Of a DNA stretch of 64,000 nucleotides, positions 55,101-64,000 are shown piece after piece (the first letter of the stretch is position 1; every line of letters starts with the position of its first letter). The notes beneath the pieces are model-generated. The model made no database searches and had not been told where the DNA came from. It was given only the letters and a program-made list of their open reading frames with translations. Origin of the DNA: Asterias rubens (taxonomy: Eukaryota > Echinodermata > Asteroidea > Forcipulatida > Asteriidae). The stretch is from positions 9,093,407-9,157,406 of the forward strand of contig NC_047082.1 in NCBI RefSeq assembly GCF_902459465.1, written 5' to 3'. Position numbers and translations under genes: made by a program.

Positions 55101-58100
55101 ACGAGTAATGGGGAACTGTTGATAGTATAGAACTGTGAGAAATGGCTCCCTCTGAATTGCACAGGTCGTGGGTTCGAATCCCACCCGAGTAAAATGCCTG
55201 TGATTTTTTTCACATCACTCGGGTAAGTACTCGAGTATACAGTGCTACCAGACATCAGTGTATATGGCCGGGTAAAACCAAAATGAATATGATAATCTTA
55301 CTATGACAATCTTCTTCTTTTTCTTCTGGTCGTCCAGACGTCTCAGGAGAGATGATTGTTCATTCTTGCACTGACTGCTTCTCTGAGACAGAAACCCCTC
55401 ATCTTGATCCAAAGAAGTGGTCTGAATTGAAAAAAAAAGGAAAGGTTTAGAACATTAGTAAAACTAATCATGCATGGCCTATAGAGGGCCGACTTATTTC
55501 TATAAATGGGCGATAGACCTTATCGCAAGTGCTCGGCACCCATGCGTTATGCGTTGAATGAGGTGCATGCTGGTCTAGCTAGAGATCACGTTCCCTAGCT
55601 AGACCAGCTAGCATCTCATTTAACAGTTAGCACTTGTACAATGGGTCTTTGAGAAAAGGTTTATTGAAAAGAACCGTAAAAATAGATAAATGAATTTGAC
55701 CTCCAAAAAGAATTGAAATAAGTACTTGAACAAATACATGATACTTGTTTGTTATTTACAAGCCGACTCTAATCCCCCCCCCCCCCCACAAAAAAAGAGT
55801 TATCACTCTAAAAATGAATGGCAATAAAAACGTAAGACTCTTGGTCCAGCACTCCAGCTCCCGCACAAGATGATTTTTCAGACCAAGAAATCAGAGAGAT
55901 TTTAAAACCAAGACGAACCTCCACGTTGCTCAGCGCATTCAAGAGACCCGTTGCCTTCTTGGCAGGTTTAGGTCGAGAGTCTTCATACATGATCTTCAAC
56001 TGCGCTTCAGAAACATGGCCTGTATAGTGAGATGGAATGCACAATTCAACGGTTGACATCTACTTATATTCACATAGAGCAATTTTAATGGGTGCGTTCG
56101 ATTAGCATCCCTGTGTCGACCCCGCGGTGCTCATTCGGAGGAGCCCCTGACAAGAGCTAATAGTGGTGACGTCATGCACCTCAGACCAGCCCCAAGTGAC
56201 CCGTTCCACAAGCAGGACACTGGGGGCTGACCCAGGCGAGTCCCTGAAATGACGTCAAAGCCATCTGAACATACGGGGTGGGGGGGTACACTGGGATCGA
56301 CCCAAGGAAACTAATCGAATGCACCAAATGAAATTAATTCTTCATCACGCCGAACTCGCTCTCACTACGATATAAAAAATGCCGTCAAATTGGCCTAAAC
56401 TTTTTAAAGTCTGTTTACGAAATTCATGGACGGGCTTGGATGGGCTCGCTCGGGATGGCGCTCCAGAACTTTAAGCCTGCTCAAAATTGTCGGGGGAACA
56501 TCCCGTTCTGCAGTAGGCGGAATGGCAGCGTACTTAAAACGAGAAGGACGCACTACGAACGGAATTGCCGTATTGGGATCGTTAATCCAATGCGTACTTG
56601 GCTCTAGACTTACTTCCATCTCTGTTCCTCTTCAAGCTAGGGACGTGCATATCAAACTGGGTTGCCTTAGCAACAGGAGCTAGCGACAATGAGGGCGGCG
56701 CCGAGATGGGCTGTTGATGACACTGAGATTGGTTGATCAATACTGGTGCTGAGGATCGGGCTTGCTTAACCTTCGGCTTGGGCATCTACAAGTCAAAATG
56801 GTCCAATACCATAGTATTACAATTGAAATTTTATAATAAAACTATTACAAGCAAAGTCGTTTGTAGCGCCTCCAACCAAGCGATCATAGCACCTCCTCCA
56901 AAAATTTGTGGTGGCCACCAAACGGTGATGAAGGTCTGAGTGATCTTACCATTTTCTCCGTCTCTCTAAAGAAGGTCGTCAAATCACGGATTCCTTTACC
57001 GAACTGTTGGTAGACATTGACATAGGGACGTACCCAGGACGGGAGCTGCATACGGGTGTCGTGATGAGAAAATCTGATGGTCAAGGTAAAAAATCAATCA
57101 ATTTTTGTTAATGTTCAATATGTCAGGTTTCAATTTGTTCTTCAAAACCTTGGTGAAAATAATCAGGGAGAACTATTGAAAACCTCTCCACACTCCACAC
57201 ATAAGGTGAGGCTTGCGGTAGCACCATGTGTAACACTTTTGTGAGAAGTGTTGGTTCTGAGAAGAAGACGTGGTTGACAAATCCTTTTCAACTCCTTGTC
57301 TTTTCAGAACCAGCACTACTCAAAAGAAGTTTCAAAGTTTAAAATTCTACTACAGGCTACTTCTACAAACAATTCTTTATAATTCAGTAATATTTTCAGA
57401 GCAAAATGATCAATAACGTTATTACATTTTTGATAAATTTACTTAAAGTGTATTTCAGGCCTGTTTATGTATACTTCATTTTTGAAAGGGCAAGGGCGCT
57501 AAGGCATTTTCTACTTGGTATAGGGCACCTATGAGGCGCATTTCAATGGCACCACGGGGGCATCGAAGCATTCGCTTTCAATGCCTCTGTGAAGCATCAG
57601 GCCTAGTAGTTTGTGAAAGCTACTTCAGGACATGCCATGGAGAGGACAGATTTTGTGGGTGTGTGTGTGAATATATTTTGAACTAAGCTTACCTTTTATC
57701 ACAAAGTAAAATAGCCCCAAAGTCTTCCTTGTGTCTGATTACTCGACCAATAGCTTGATTGACGGCTCTCGATGCCTGCTGACAATACCATTCCTGACCG
57801 CTCAATGCCTGTTGAAAATAAGTCTTAAATATAGTTCAATTTGTTCTCTCCAATTTTGTGTGTTTTTTTTTAAATATTGGGAGCCGCTGAAAGTGCACGA
57901 GCTTGTTTCTTTTACGCAATGAGGAAGGTACGTGGGACCAAAGTGTCCCAAGAAAGTGTTGAAAGTGAGACATGCATGGTCTTAAACATGTCAGCCAGTT
58001 GGTCATTAAGGTCAGTCAGTCAGTAAGGTTAGTCAGGTCATTCAGTCAGTCTGCATTAGCTAGGTCAGACAGGTCAGTCACTCAGGTCAGTTGCTTGAGT

Positions 58101-61100
58101 GGGACGTTTTAAAAGGGTCAAGTAAGCCGGGACGAAATCCAAAATTTTGAATGGTGATATATCAACTGGTAAATATATCGCCAATACGATGATATATCGT
58201 AAAGATTTTTGAAAACCAAAAGAACCCTCTAAAATCAGATAACAATGGCTCAATCGATCGCGGAAAAACACTATTGCAGTGAGGTAAAATGGGCATTTAA
58301 ACAAACAAGACATGACTGCAAATATAGATACAAACCGCCAAGATAAAATCACTGAATTAATATCCATATTCCATGAAAGAATAAAATGTTTTCTTACAGA
58401 ACTATTCCTTCTCCGGGCTTCGTCTAAGTACTTCATCTTCAGCTGGATCTTAGCGTCCATTCTCGGAGGGTACGGAAGACCAGTAATCACGACTGCTCTG
58501 CCGTTAATGTCCGCAAAGTCCAGACCCTCAGAAACCTACAAAGTCAGCAAACAGTTTCAAAATAATGTTAGAAGTGGGAATAGGTTATTATAATTGCTTT
58601 TTGGACTCGATGGGAGAGTGATTACTTATCAGTAGTAACTTCATATCATTACCCACTGAATTCAAAACATTCCTTAAAACTCACCTTTCAGACTAAAATT
58701 AAACAAACTTTTATCTTTATTTTGACACAAAAACCTACCTTTCCTCGGCAAACAGCAAAGAAACAAGCTCCGTTCAGTTTGGGGTCGTTGATTTTATCAT
58801 AGAAGGCTTCAATGGTCTGCAAAACAATCCAAGATTCAATAATAAGAGTTTTTTTTTTTTTTATGTCAAACACACAAGTTTAGAAGATAGTGATAAAATT
58901 TATGTCTTAATGTTTCCTTCTTTAAAAAACAAAGTAAACAGTGCAGTATCAACTTGCCTGCCAAAAAGGATCTGGAATGAACACGGTCACCCTTTTTTGT
59001 AAGCAAAAGTTAAATGGTCTATTTAAAAGGTGAGAAGCTATAATAGTATAATAACAATCAGGGAGGCTTATCCTTACTTGCAGATGGGAAGCAGAATTTG
59101 GAAGAATGCAGCTAAACCAATGACCATGGAGCACAGCCTGAGATTGAAAGTGTTTGTTTTTTCCAGAAGGAAAACCGGAAGGGGCCCGGAGGAAAACCCT
59201 CTTAGCATAGGAGAGCACCAACGCACAACTCTACTCACATGGCCTTAGCCGGGTATCGGACCAGGGCAACACTGGTGAGAGGCGAGCGCTTTACCCACTA
59301 GCCATCCATGCTAACAGAAATGATGAAGACATGAATGTAGATTGAATCCAATAAAGGTCTTGTGCCCTGACTTACTTGTACAAAGTCAGTCTTGCCTCTT
59401 GGTTCAACGAAGACTTCCTTGTATTGTGAGATGCGATTCCGTATTCCCGACTCCTGTAAAATCAAATGTGAACTTTTTAATATTTAGAAGTCCTACTTTT
59501 CAGTGTAATTTTTGCAAAATTTCATTACAGAAAATTGTTCAGATGTCAAATTTGCATCGGGGGTGAAGAATACTATGTGTGCTTAGTACTTTCCAGTACT
59601 CGGAAAACAATACAGTAGGCATAAACCTTGGGTGAGATTTGGACCCACAACCTTTGACATTATAGAGATCTGCTTACCGCTTGTACCGAGATTGCACGGT
59701 AGCTAGAGGCAGTTCAAAAATTTTCTTTCAACTTGATATAAAAATGTTTTAACATAATTCTTTATTCAGCTATTACAAACCAATTCAAAATAACACAACA
59801 ATACTTCCAGACGGGCTTTGAAAAAAAAGAAGAAAAAAAAAGCAAAGCAACTACTGTGATCGATAGACCTGCTGCCTCACAAAATAAACAGAGAAGATCA
59901 AATAATATGTAAAATCACCTGCCACTGTTCCAGGGAGTTGTTCATGACTGGATAGGATGGGAAAAACACAAGAAGACCGTTGGGTACCAGACGGGCGAAA
60001 TTCACTGCAAAACAAGAAAGATGAAATTGAAAAAGGCTGAAAAACCTGAGGGAAATGTGAGGAATGAGGAATATTTTTGTTATATTTTTTTTTAGATACC
60101 AGCTTTGAATTATTAACCCTCCTACTATCTGACCATTTAATATCATTCACAAGGATTTCGAGTTTGGGAATACCAGAGTGGCGATGAGGTTTTAAACAGC
60201 CATTTCAAAACAGAAGGGTCGTCGCCAAGCCAAGAGTAAACAGGTGCAGCCTCTCAAAAGCACCGTGGACAAGACTGGTTAGACTGAAAGACTTGTAATC
60301 ACAAGGTTGTGGGTTCAAATCCTAACAAGCTAACCGCTGATTTCACAATGACTAGAATAGGTTTTGTCGTCTAGTTACTGAATCACAATTTCTTGATTTG
60401 TGCAATTTATCTCGAGACATTGGCTGTTGCCAACTTGGTGTTTATCTACCCCTTGCAATCACAAGGTTGTGGGTTTGAATCTTACCAAACTAACCGCTGA
60501 TTTCACAATGACTAGAATAAGTATTGTTATCTAGGTAGTGACTCACAATTTCTTGATTTGTGCAACTTATATCGAGAGAGTGGCTGTTGCCAGCTTGGTG
60601 TTTATATCTCCTGTGGGAGTTTGACAAGTTCCCTTGACGGGAAGATCATCAAAAAACAAAATATGGCAGCCGTGAGTACAGTAATTATATGTAAATTATA
60701 TTTAGCTTGGAACAAGAATAAAAACCAAGTGGATTTTCCCGGGAAGTGCTGGGTTACTTCATGGAAATCTTCTCAAGTCTTATCGTTTCTTTGTGTCTTA
60801 TTTTACTACAGACTTTCTATACCAAGTTTTCTTTTACTTACCGATGGCGTTCCCGAGGGACATGATGTAGTCTCTATTAAATCTTGTTTGGTAGGAGGAA
60901 TTGAGCACCGTGTTGTCTGGTCCTTTGGTCATGACGGCCACGGTCATCTGATGTTTACCGATCACATGAGGGTTCTCGAGTTGGATCGGGAAATCACTGA
61001 GGAAGGGGAGATGGAAGAGAAGATCGGTTGAATAAGCCTGGGTGTATTCTCCGAGGAGCATTTCAACCAATAGAATGCGTTCTCTTTGTGTCGTGATCAT

Positions 61101-63710
61101 TATCGTTTTCATTATCGCTGCAGTGTGACTCAGCCTTAAGGACCAGAGTACTGAAAAGATGCAATTATTATTATTATTACAAACAGAAATTAAAACTCAC
61201 ATCTGGAGCTCGGACTTGAACGAGTTGAGAGGCGACAGGGTGCCACTTGTTAAGATGATGCTACGTACTCCTTGAGCAACCAAGTCCTTCATGGTGAAAC
61301 CGGGACTAAAACACCAGTAACTCAAGGTATAACCTAAGAGGGGAAAGAGGAATAAATAGTATCAATGGATAATTTTTTTTCAGGAACCTTTGCCCAAAGT
61401 CATTATCTTTGAAAGAGTTAAATACCTTGTTTATTTGCAGCCTTTGTTGGGTTTTTACTGGTCCAGAGATCTGTCCGTCCACCTTTCTTCTGTTGTGATG
61501 GATGAATATGAACCTGAAAGAATAATTGTTTAAATCGAGAAATGTTAGTATTGTGCGACCATCTTGGTTTAATTCCCTGAGTACGGGTACAAGTTTTCAT
61601 GGCCGAGCTCAAATTCTGGTGTTTTTGTTCAGCAGAGAGCAAGTTGGAGCGAGGCACTATAGTCAACCATTGGTTGATTTTGCCTGGTACCCAGGATGTG
61701 TTTAAGGCATAGGTAACCATGGAACATTGACTAGTGGTTGACAAAATGATTGCCGCTCAAAATTGTCCAGGGTCTTCAATAAAATAAAATAAAAATAATT
61801 TAAAAATTATCTGTTTACCTTGTAGCATCGCCCGGAATCTTCAACTTGACCTGAAGGAGATGCTTTGTTGAAAATAATCTTTCAAAGAAAACAAAACATT
61901 AACTGTTTAAAAACCTTAAAAAAAAAAAGTATGTTAAGGTTTCTAAAATGGACAAAAATACTACCTACAGTTGAAACCTGGGTATCGACAAATGTTTTGT
62001 TGTTAAATATTTCTCTGAATCACAATTTAAACTGATTATTTGAGTCAAATAAGCCATTAAACGGACCGAGCGTACTTAATTGACTCTCTTATTTTTTAAT
62101 AATAAACAAATTTACGAGAGAACTTATGCAGGTTAAAATCCATAAGTTTTTTTTAAATTGATATTATCACGTTCCACTCACATTGATTATTTCACAGAAC
62201 TTCTCCAGGCCAGCTGCTTTGTTGTGAAAAATAGTTGAACCTGGGTGGATCAAGAAATTGGAATCGATTGTTTCAAAGAACCTTTTTTTTTAGTATGCAT
62301 AAAGGCCGAGTCACACTGCAGCAATAATGTTAACGATCACAATGCAAAGTGAACGCATTCTATTGGTTAAATACCTCCACGCAGAATACGCCCACACTCA
62401 TTCAACCAATCAAGGGCGTGCATTGTTAACATTCTAGTTTTCGTTCTCGTTATCGAGGCCTGTGTTACCGGACCTTCAGACCTGGAATTACAGGGCGGCC
62501 AGTGCCGTCAATGCTCTTCCAACGGGCCATGGTGCCCCTCGAATAAAATACCTTCTTCACCGCCAACATTGGGTAAAGAAAATAGAGGTAAAGTTGTTTT
62601 AACTAATAAAGTTCAGAATTCGATGACCAATAATGAGACCAAACATAATGTTTTAGGGTATGAGGTTGTGGCACTTACTTGTAGTCAGATGAGATATTAT
62701 CTTCTCAAGGAGTTGAAGGATTTCAACCTTGGTCTCAAATGTGATGTGAACCTTCGCAAACAGCTCATAGATGAAACTGCAGAGAAAAACAGTCAATTAA
62801 GCTTGATTTATTAAGTGTCGTGGCCGAGCGCTTAAGAGCACCTAACTCAAACCTTTGTGTTTCTGTTCAGCAGAGTGTGGGTTCGAATCCCCCAAGTCCT
62901 GACACTCGTGTCCCTGAGCAAGACGCTTAACTACAACTGCTCCTCTCCACCCAGGGGTAAATGGGTACCTGTGAGGGCAGAGATGGTTCTTGTGATTGAT
63001 TTAGCTTAGTGCGTTACATTTTCGGCAGCACAGGCTGTGTACTCCCCAGGGAGCTAAGATGGTCTAGGTAATGAAAAGGCCCAGTGATCACCCGTCGATT
63101 TCACCAAACTCTTCCTAACTTAGGATTAATCTTAGGACTTCGGACGGGTTCAGTTCCGTATCCAAAAACGTAGGCTGCATTGAACCCATCCTAAATTAGG
63201 ACGGGTTACTCATCCTAACTCGAGTTAGGGTTAATCCTCGCGATTCAGGAAATCGGCGGAAGGGGTAGTTATGTTGGAAGCGCTTTGAGGCATGGTGTAT
63301 AAAGCGCTTTATAAAAACTGATTATTGTTATTAAACCTTTCGTTACTGCCCACCTCCCAGGCTTGTGATGATTTATCATCATTACCAATCAGAGACGGAA
63401 TACAACGATAGCCGAACTATAGACAATGTGACCTATGTTTACATTCAAACCGCCCTCTGTTGACAAAACATTGTATACGTCATGTTTCGCCGGGCAAAAG
63501 GACGCGTAGTCATGGTAAGATTGCATACACTTTCTAGCTGGCTGCCAAGAAAACACAAAGGTTTTGCCCGGCGGTATGCACGCGAATCATGTTATGGTTT
63601 TCGAGTGACGTCAGAGGTCACATCGTCTATAACTTACCCTCCCGGCTTGGTGATTCCATCCTTTGGCGGTGCCATGTTGTTAATTTCAGTCTCCAGATCT
63701 AAGAAAAGCT
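49822..63710 (-). CDS. RTEL1: RTEL1, regulator of telomere elongation helicase 1 (5' end beyond window)
   Basis: Exons from 5' to 3' on the - strand: 63710-63638, 62776-62679, 62216-62182, 61878-61819, 61513-61426, 61333-61201, 60996-60842, 60004-59919, 59453-59376, 58816-58739, 58535-58398, 57808-57693, 57073-56950, 56785-56614, 56019-55919, 55421-55302, 54953-54822, 53969-53904, 53107-53026, 52638-52501 and 52157-49822. All junctions are GT-AG and phases close to one frame of about 1468 codons. The first exon shown corresponds to about residue 320 of the human protein, so the Walker A, FeS-cluster and DEAH parts lie past 64000. RTEL1 is an XPD-family iron-sulphur helicase that unwinds D-loops, T-loops and G-quadruplexes in the nucleus. 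Exon 63710-63638 has an alternative acceptor at 63698; the longer form has the better pyrimidine tract. Confidence 0.95.
52501..54953 (-). CDS. RTEL1: RTEL1 harmonin-like helical domain
   Basis: Four exons encode one harmonin-N-like bundle. It begins [20 protein letters not shown], continues [14 protein letters not shown] and [20 protein letters not shown], then [20 protein letters not shown] and [13 protein letters not shown]. In vertebrate RTEL1 this fold repeats twice and is a protein-binding platform. Only one copy is visible here before the long tail exon starts. Upstream, the linker exons (56785-55302) carry MHVPSLKR and [10 protein letters not shown], which are also conserved in the family. 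Confidence 0.9.
52750..52821 (-). mobile_element. MITE family A fragment
   Basis: Only the end ACACCAAGTGAGAAGACTGG ... AATTACCAATAGTGTCCAGT then GTCTTTAA remains, in an RTEL1 intron. Confidence 0.65.
52905..52972 (-). ncRNA. Decayed hammerhead-like motif
   Basis: On the - strand CTTGGAGA, then ATCAG-AGCAAA-CTGAT, then GAAACACTCG. Stem II and its AGCAAA loop match the 24.4-kb family, but the CUGANGA core is broken. Confidence 0.3.
53160..53395 (-). mobile_element. SINE, same family as 60260-60770 (inverted)
   Basis: Inverse of the 60620-60770 body: AAATCCACTTGGTTTTTATT, TTGTTCCAAGCTAAA, GATGATCTTCCCGTCAAGG and the AAGTAACCCAGCACTTCC end are shared. Confidence 0.65.
53508..53882. mobile_element. 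TTAA-type repeat, longer copy of 16690-16870
   Basis: Left AAAGGAACGTTACAGAATTG, right GTAATATTCCTTTAA. Contains TTATCGCTCAGTGAGCGTTTTA, a short palindrome, and CCCAGATGGCTGATCGATCT shared with the 16.7-kb copy. Confidence 0.55.
54484..54565 (+). repeat. tRNA-like SINE head
   Basis: GATAGCTCAGTCGGTAGAGC is a good A-box and GGTCCGAATCCC a fair B-box. Acceptor-stem pairing is not convincing, so it is read as a SINE rather than a tRNA gene. Confidence 0.4.
55037..55260. mobile_element. Truncated MITE family A joined to a tRNA-like SINE end
   Basis: Family A starts TTAAAGGCAGTGGACACTAT and stops at GGCTCCCTCTGAA. At once a T-arm-like GGTCGTGGGTTCGAATCCCA and a SINE tail (ATGCCTGTGATTTTTTTCAC) follow. 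The join suggests the MITE was cut by, or inserted into, the SINE. Confidence 0.55.
55480..55650. repeat. Palindromic repeat with CTGGTCTAGCTAG arms
   Basis: GTGCATGCTGGTCTAGCTAG (55562) is matched inverted by CTAGCTAGACCAGCTAGCAT (55594). The flanks GCAAGTGCTCGGC / TAGCACTTGTACAATGGGTC also partly pair. Confidence 0.6.
56090..56325. mobile_element. GC-rich palindromic MITE GGTGCGTTCGATTAG, copy 2
   Basis: Left GGGTGCGTTCGATTAGCATC, right GGAAACTAATCGAATGCACC. The interior shares GACCAGCCCCAAGTG-like and CTGAAATGACGTCA words with 26748-26993. Confidence 0.75.
56950..63710 (-). CDS. RTEL1: RTEL1 helicase C-terminal half (ARCH end and HD2)
   Basis: This is the catalytic section of the gene above. 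Landmarks in order: [57 protein letters not shown] followed by [10 protein letters not shown] (helicase motif); [63 protein letters not shown] (motif V); [13 protein letters not shown]; and [22 protein letters not shown] (motif VI, with the Q..GR..R residues for ATP coupling). All catalytic residues expected in HD2 are present. One exon (62216-62182) is only 35 bases. Intron sequences carry SINEs and MITEs but no exon is disrupted. Confidence 0.95.
57080..57690. other. RTEL1 intron, repeat-like
   Basis: GAGGCTTGCGGTAGCACCAT near 57207 and the GTGTTGGTTCTGA / TCAGAACCAGCACTACTC pair look like another old palindrome. No exon is missing between 57693 and 57073 because the R-F codon is completed across the junction. 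Confidence 0.35.
59030..59315 (-). mobile_element. tRNA-derived SINE
   Basis: On the - strand it opens with GGATGGCTAGTGGGTAAAGC (A-box) and GGTCCGATACCC (B-box). The body has TTTTCCTCCGGGCCCC and it closes near TAGCTTCTCACC. It is within an RTEL1 intron. Confidence 0.6.
59620..59705 (-). repeat. tRNA-like SINE fragment
   Basis: On the - strand CTCTAGCTACCGTGCAATCT then AAGGTTGTGGGTCCAAATCT gives A- and B-box-like parts without a tail. Confidence 0.35.
60260..60775 (+). mobile_element. tRNA-derived SINE with a tandemly duplicated body
   Basis: ATCACAAGGTTGTGGGTT(C/T) AAATCC-like T-arm, then AACCGCTGATTTCACAATGA and TCACAATTTCTTGATTTGTG occur at 60297-60420 and again at 60460-60570. GGCTGTTGCCAACTTGGTGT is likewise duplicated. 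The second unit continues into GTTCCCTTGACGGGAAGATC and ends near GCTGGGTTACTTCATGG. Confidence 0.7.
61040..61140. repeat. Half of a palindromic MITE
   Basis: CAACCAATAGAATGCGTTCT and GCTGCAGTGTGACTCAGCCTT resemble, in inverse, GAACGCATTCTATTGGTTAA and AAGGCCGAGTCACACTGCAG at 62300-62380. Confidence 0.5.
62300..62480. repeat. Palindromic MITE AAGGCCGAGTCACACTGCAG
   Basis: Left AAGGCCGAGTCACACTGCAG, with the right side GTTCTCGTTATCGAGGCCTG pairing less well. TTCTATTGGTTAA against TTCAACCAATCA form the inner arm. Related to 11678-11855 by the GGCCGAGTCA start. Confidence 0.5.
62815..63340 (+). mobile_element. tRNA-Leu-like SINE with composite tail
   Basis: GTGTCGTGGCCGAGCGCTTA is an A-box-type tRNA start and GTGTGGGTTCGAATCCCC a clear B-box. 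The body has ACACTCGTGTCCCTGAGCAA, GGTAAATGGGTACCTGTGAG and CCCCAGGGAGCTAAGATGGT, the last also seen as a fragment at 13308-13332. A second palindrome follows (63110-63240: CCTAACTTAGGATTAATC / GAGTTAGGGTTAATCC), and TATAAAGCGCTTTATAAA closes it near 63297-63315. The A-box region is close to a true tRNA but there is no 3' acceptor strand. Confidence 0.65.
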
Positions 63711-64000
63711 CTGGTGCAATGAAGAGAAAAAGAAAACAAATCTCTGGTAATGGCACAAGATAGTATCCAATTGAAAAAAATAAATGAGTATTTATATATT
63801 TTTATCCAGGGATCTCACCTAAGTTTACGACACAACCTGGGAAGCGGTAGAAGGATTACCTTAAAAAGGATGCATATTTTGTTTCCAATTATCAACGCCA
63901 AATAATAGAGACGAATCGGATTCAAACGAATGTGCCTCTTGCAGTTTGCCCAGTGATATCATTTTCCACACTTGTCTCTAAAGATCTTTAAAGTTTACTT
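63711..64000. other. RTEL1 intron at the window edge
   Basis: No further exon is confidently visible. The next upstream exon must end in phase 1 to join 63710. Confidence 0.4.

Noticed and set aside
56404..56619. 71-codon frame overlapping an RTEL1 exon
   Set aside because: The RTEL1 exon ends at 56614 with donor GTAAGT and joins in phase to 56019; this frame runs into the intron.
60558..61031. 157-codon + strand frame across the SINE and an RTEL1 exon
   Set aside because: It is antisense to the conserved RTEL1 exon 60996-60842 and otherwise SINE sequence.
54484..62890. Possible functional tRNA genes (54484, 62818 and others)
   Set aside because: A- and B-boxes are present but acceptor stems do not pair and the sequences continue into SINE bodies.

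Overview
This is animal nuclear DNA: genes are split by GT-AG introns, spacers are AT-rich, and palindromic transposon relics are very dense. The proteins read as deuterostome orthologues. The two-domain C-type lectin/PAN gene and the recurring TTAA-flanked repeat families suggest an echinoderm, most likely a sea star; that assignment is inference, not proof.

Four genes can be built exon by exon, and every splice phase closes. (1) RAE1, the mRNA-export and nuclear-pore WD40 protein, + strand, coding 1053-13864, ten coding exons, 374 aa. (2) A secreted C-type lectin with a PAN/apple domain, - strand, 20242-20976, one coding exon, 244 aa, with a possible upstream 5'UTR exon. (3) A rhodopsin-class GPCR with prostanoid-receptor-like features, + strand, 28331-39258, three coding exons, 523 aa. 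(4) RTEL1, the telomere and recombination helicase, - strand, 63710 down to 49822. Twenty-one exons lie in the window, giving about 1468 residues; the N-terminal helicase motifs lie beyond position 64000.

Between and inside the genes, most of the sequence is mobile or structured. There are three families of TTAA-flanked hairpin MITEs (called A, B and C here), several other palindromic MITEs, tRNA-derived SINE-like units, and one truncated LINE 3' end with a GATT tail. A 2.95-kb near-complete palindrome sits in RAE1 intron 7. A 5.6-kb inverted structure built from a 54-bp satellite lies between the convergent 3' ends of the GPCR and RTEL1. Hammerhead-ribozyme-like motifs occur as four tandem copies at 24.4-24.7 kb and as one very clean copy at 30.06 kb. 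A tandem array at 17.2-17.9 kb carries inverted ETS-like and direct-repeat nuclear-receptor-like motifs.

The genes do not form a pathway. RAE1 and RTEL1 are both conserved housekeeping genes, and their human orthologues both lie on 20q13, so their proximity may be an old linkage. The lectin and GPCR look like lineage-specific immune or signalling genes. The least-described material is the structured repeat DNA: the foldback satellite, the large palindrome and the ribozyme-like tandem units.
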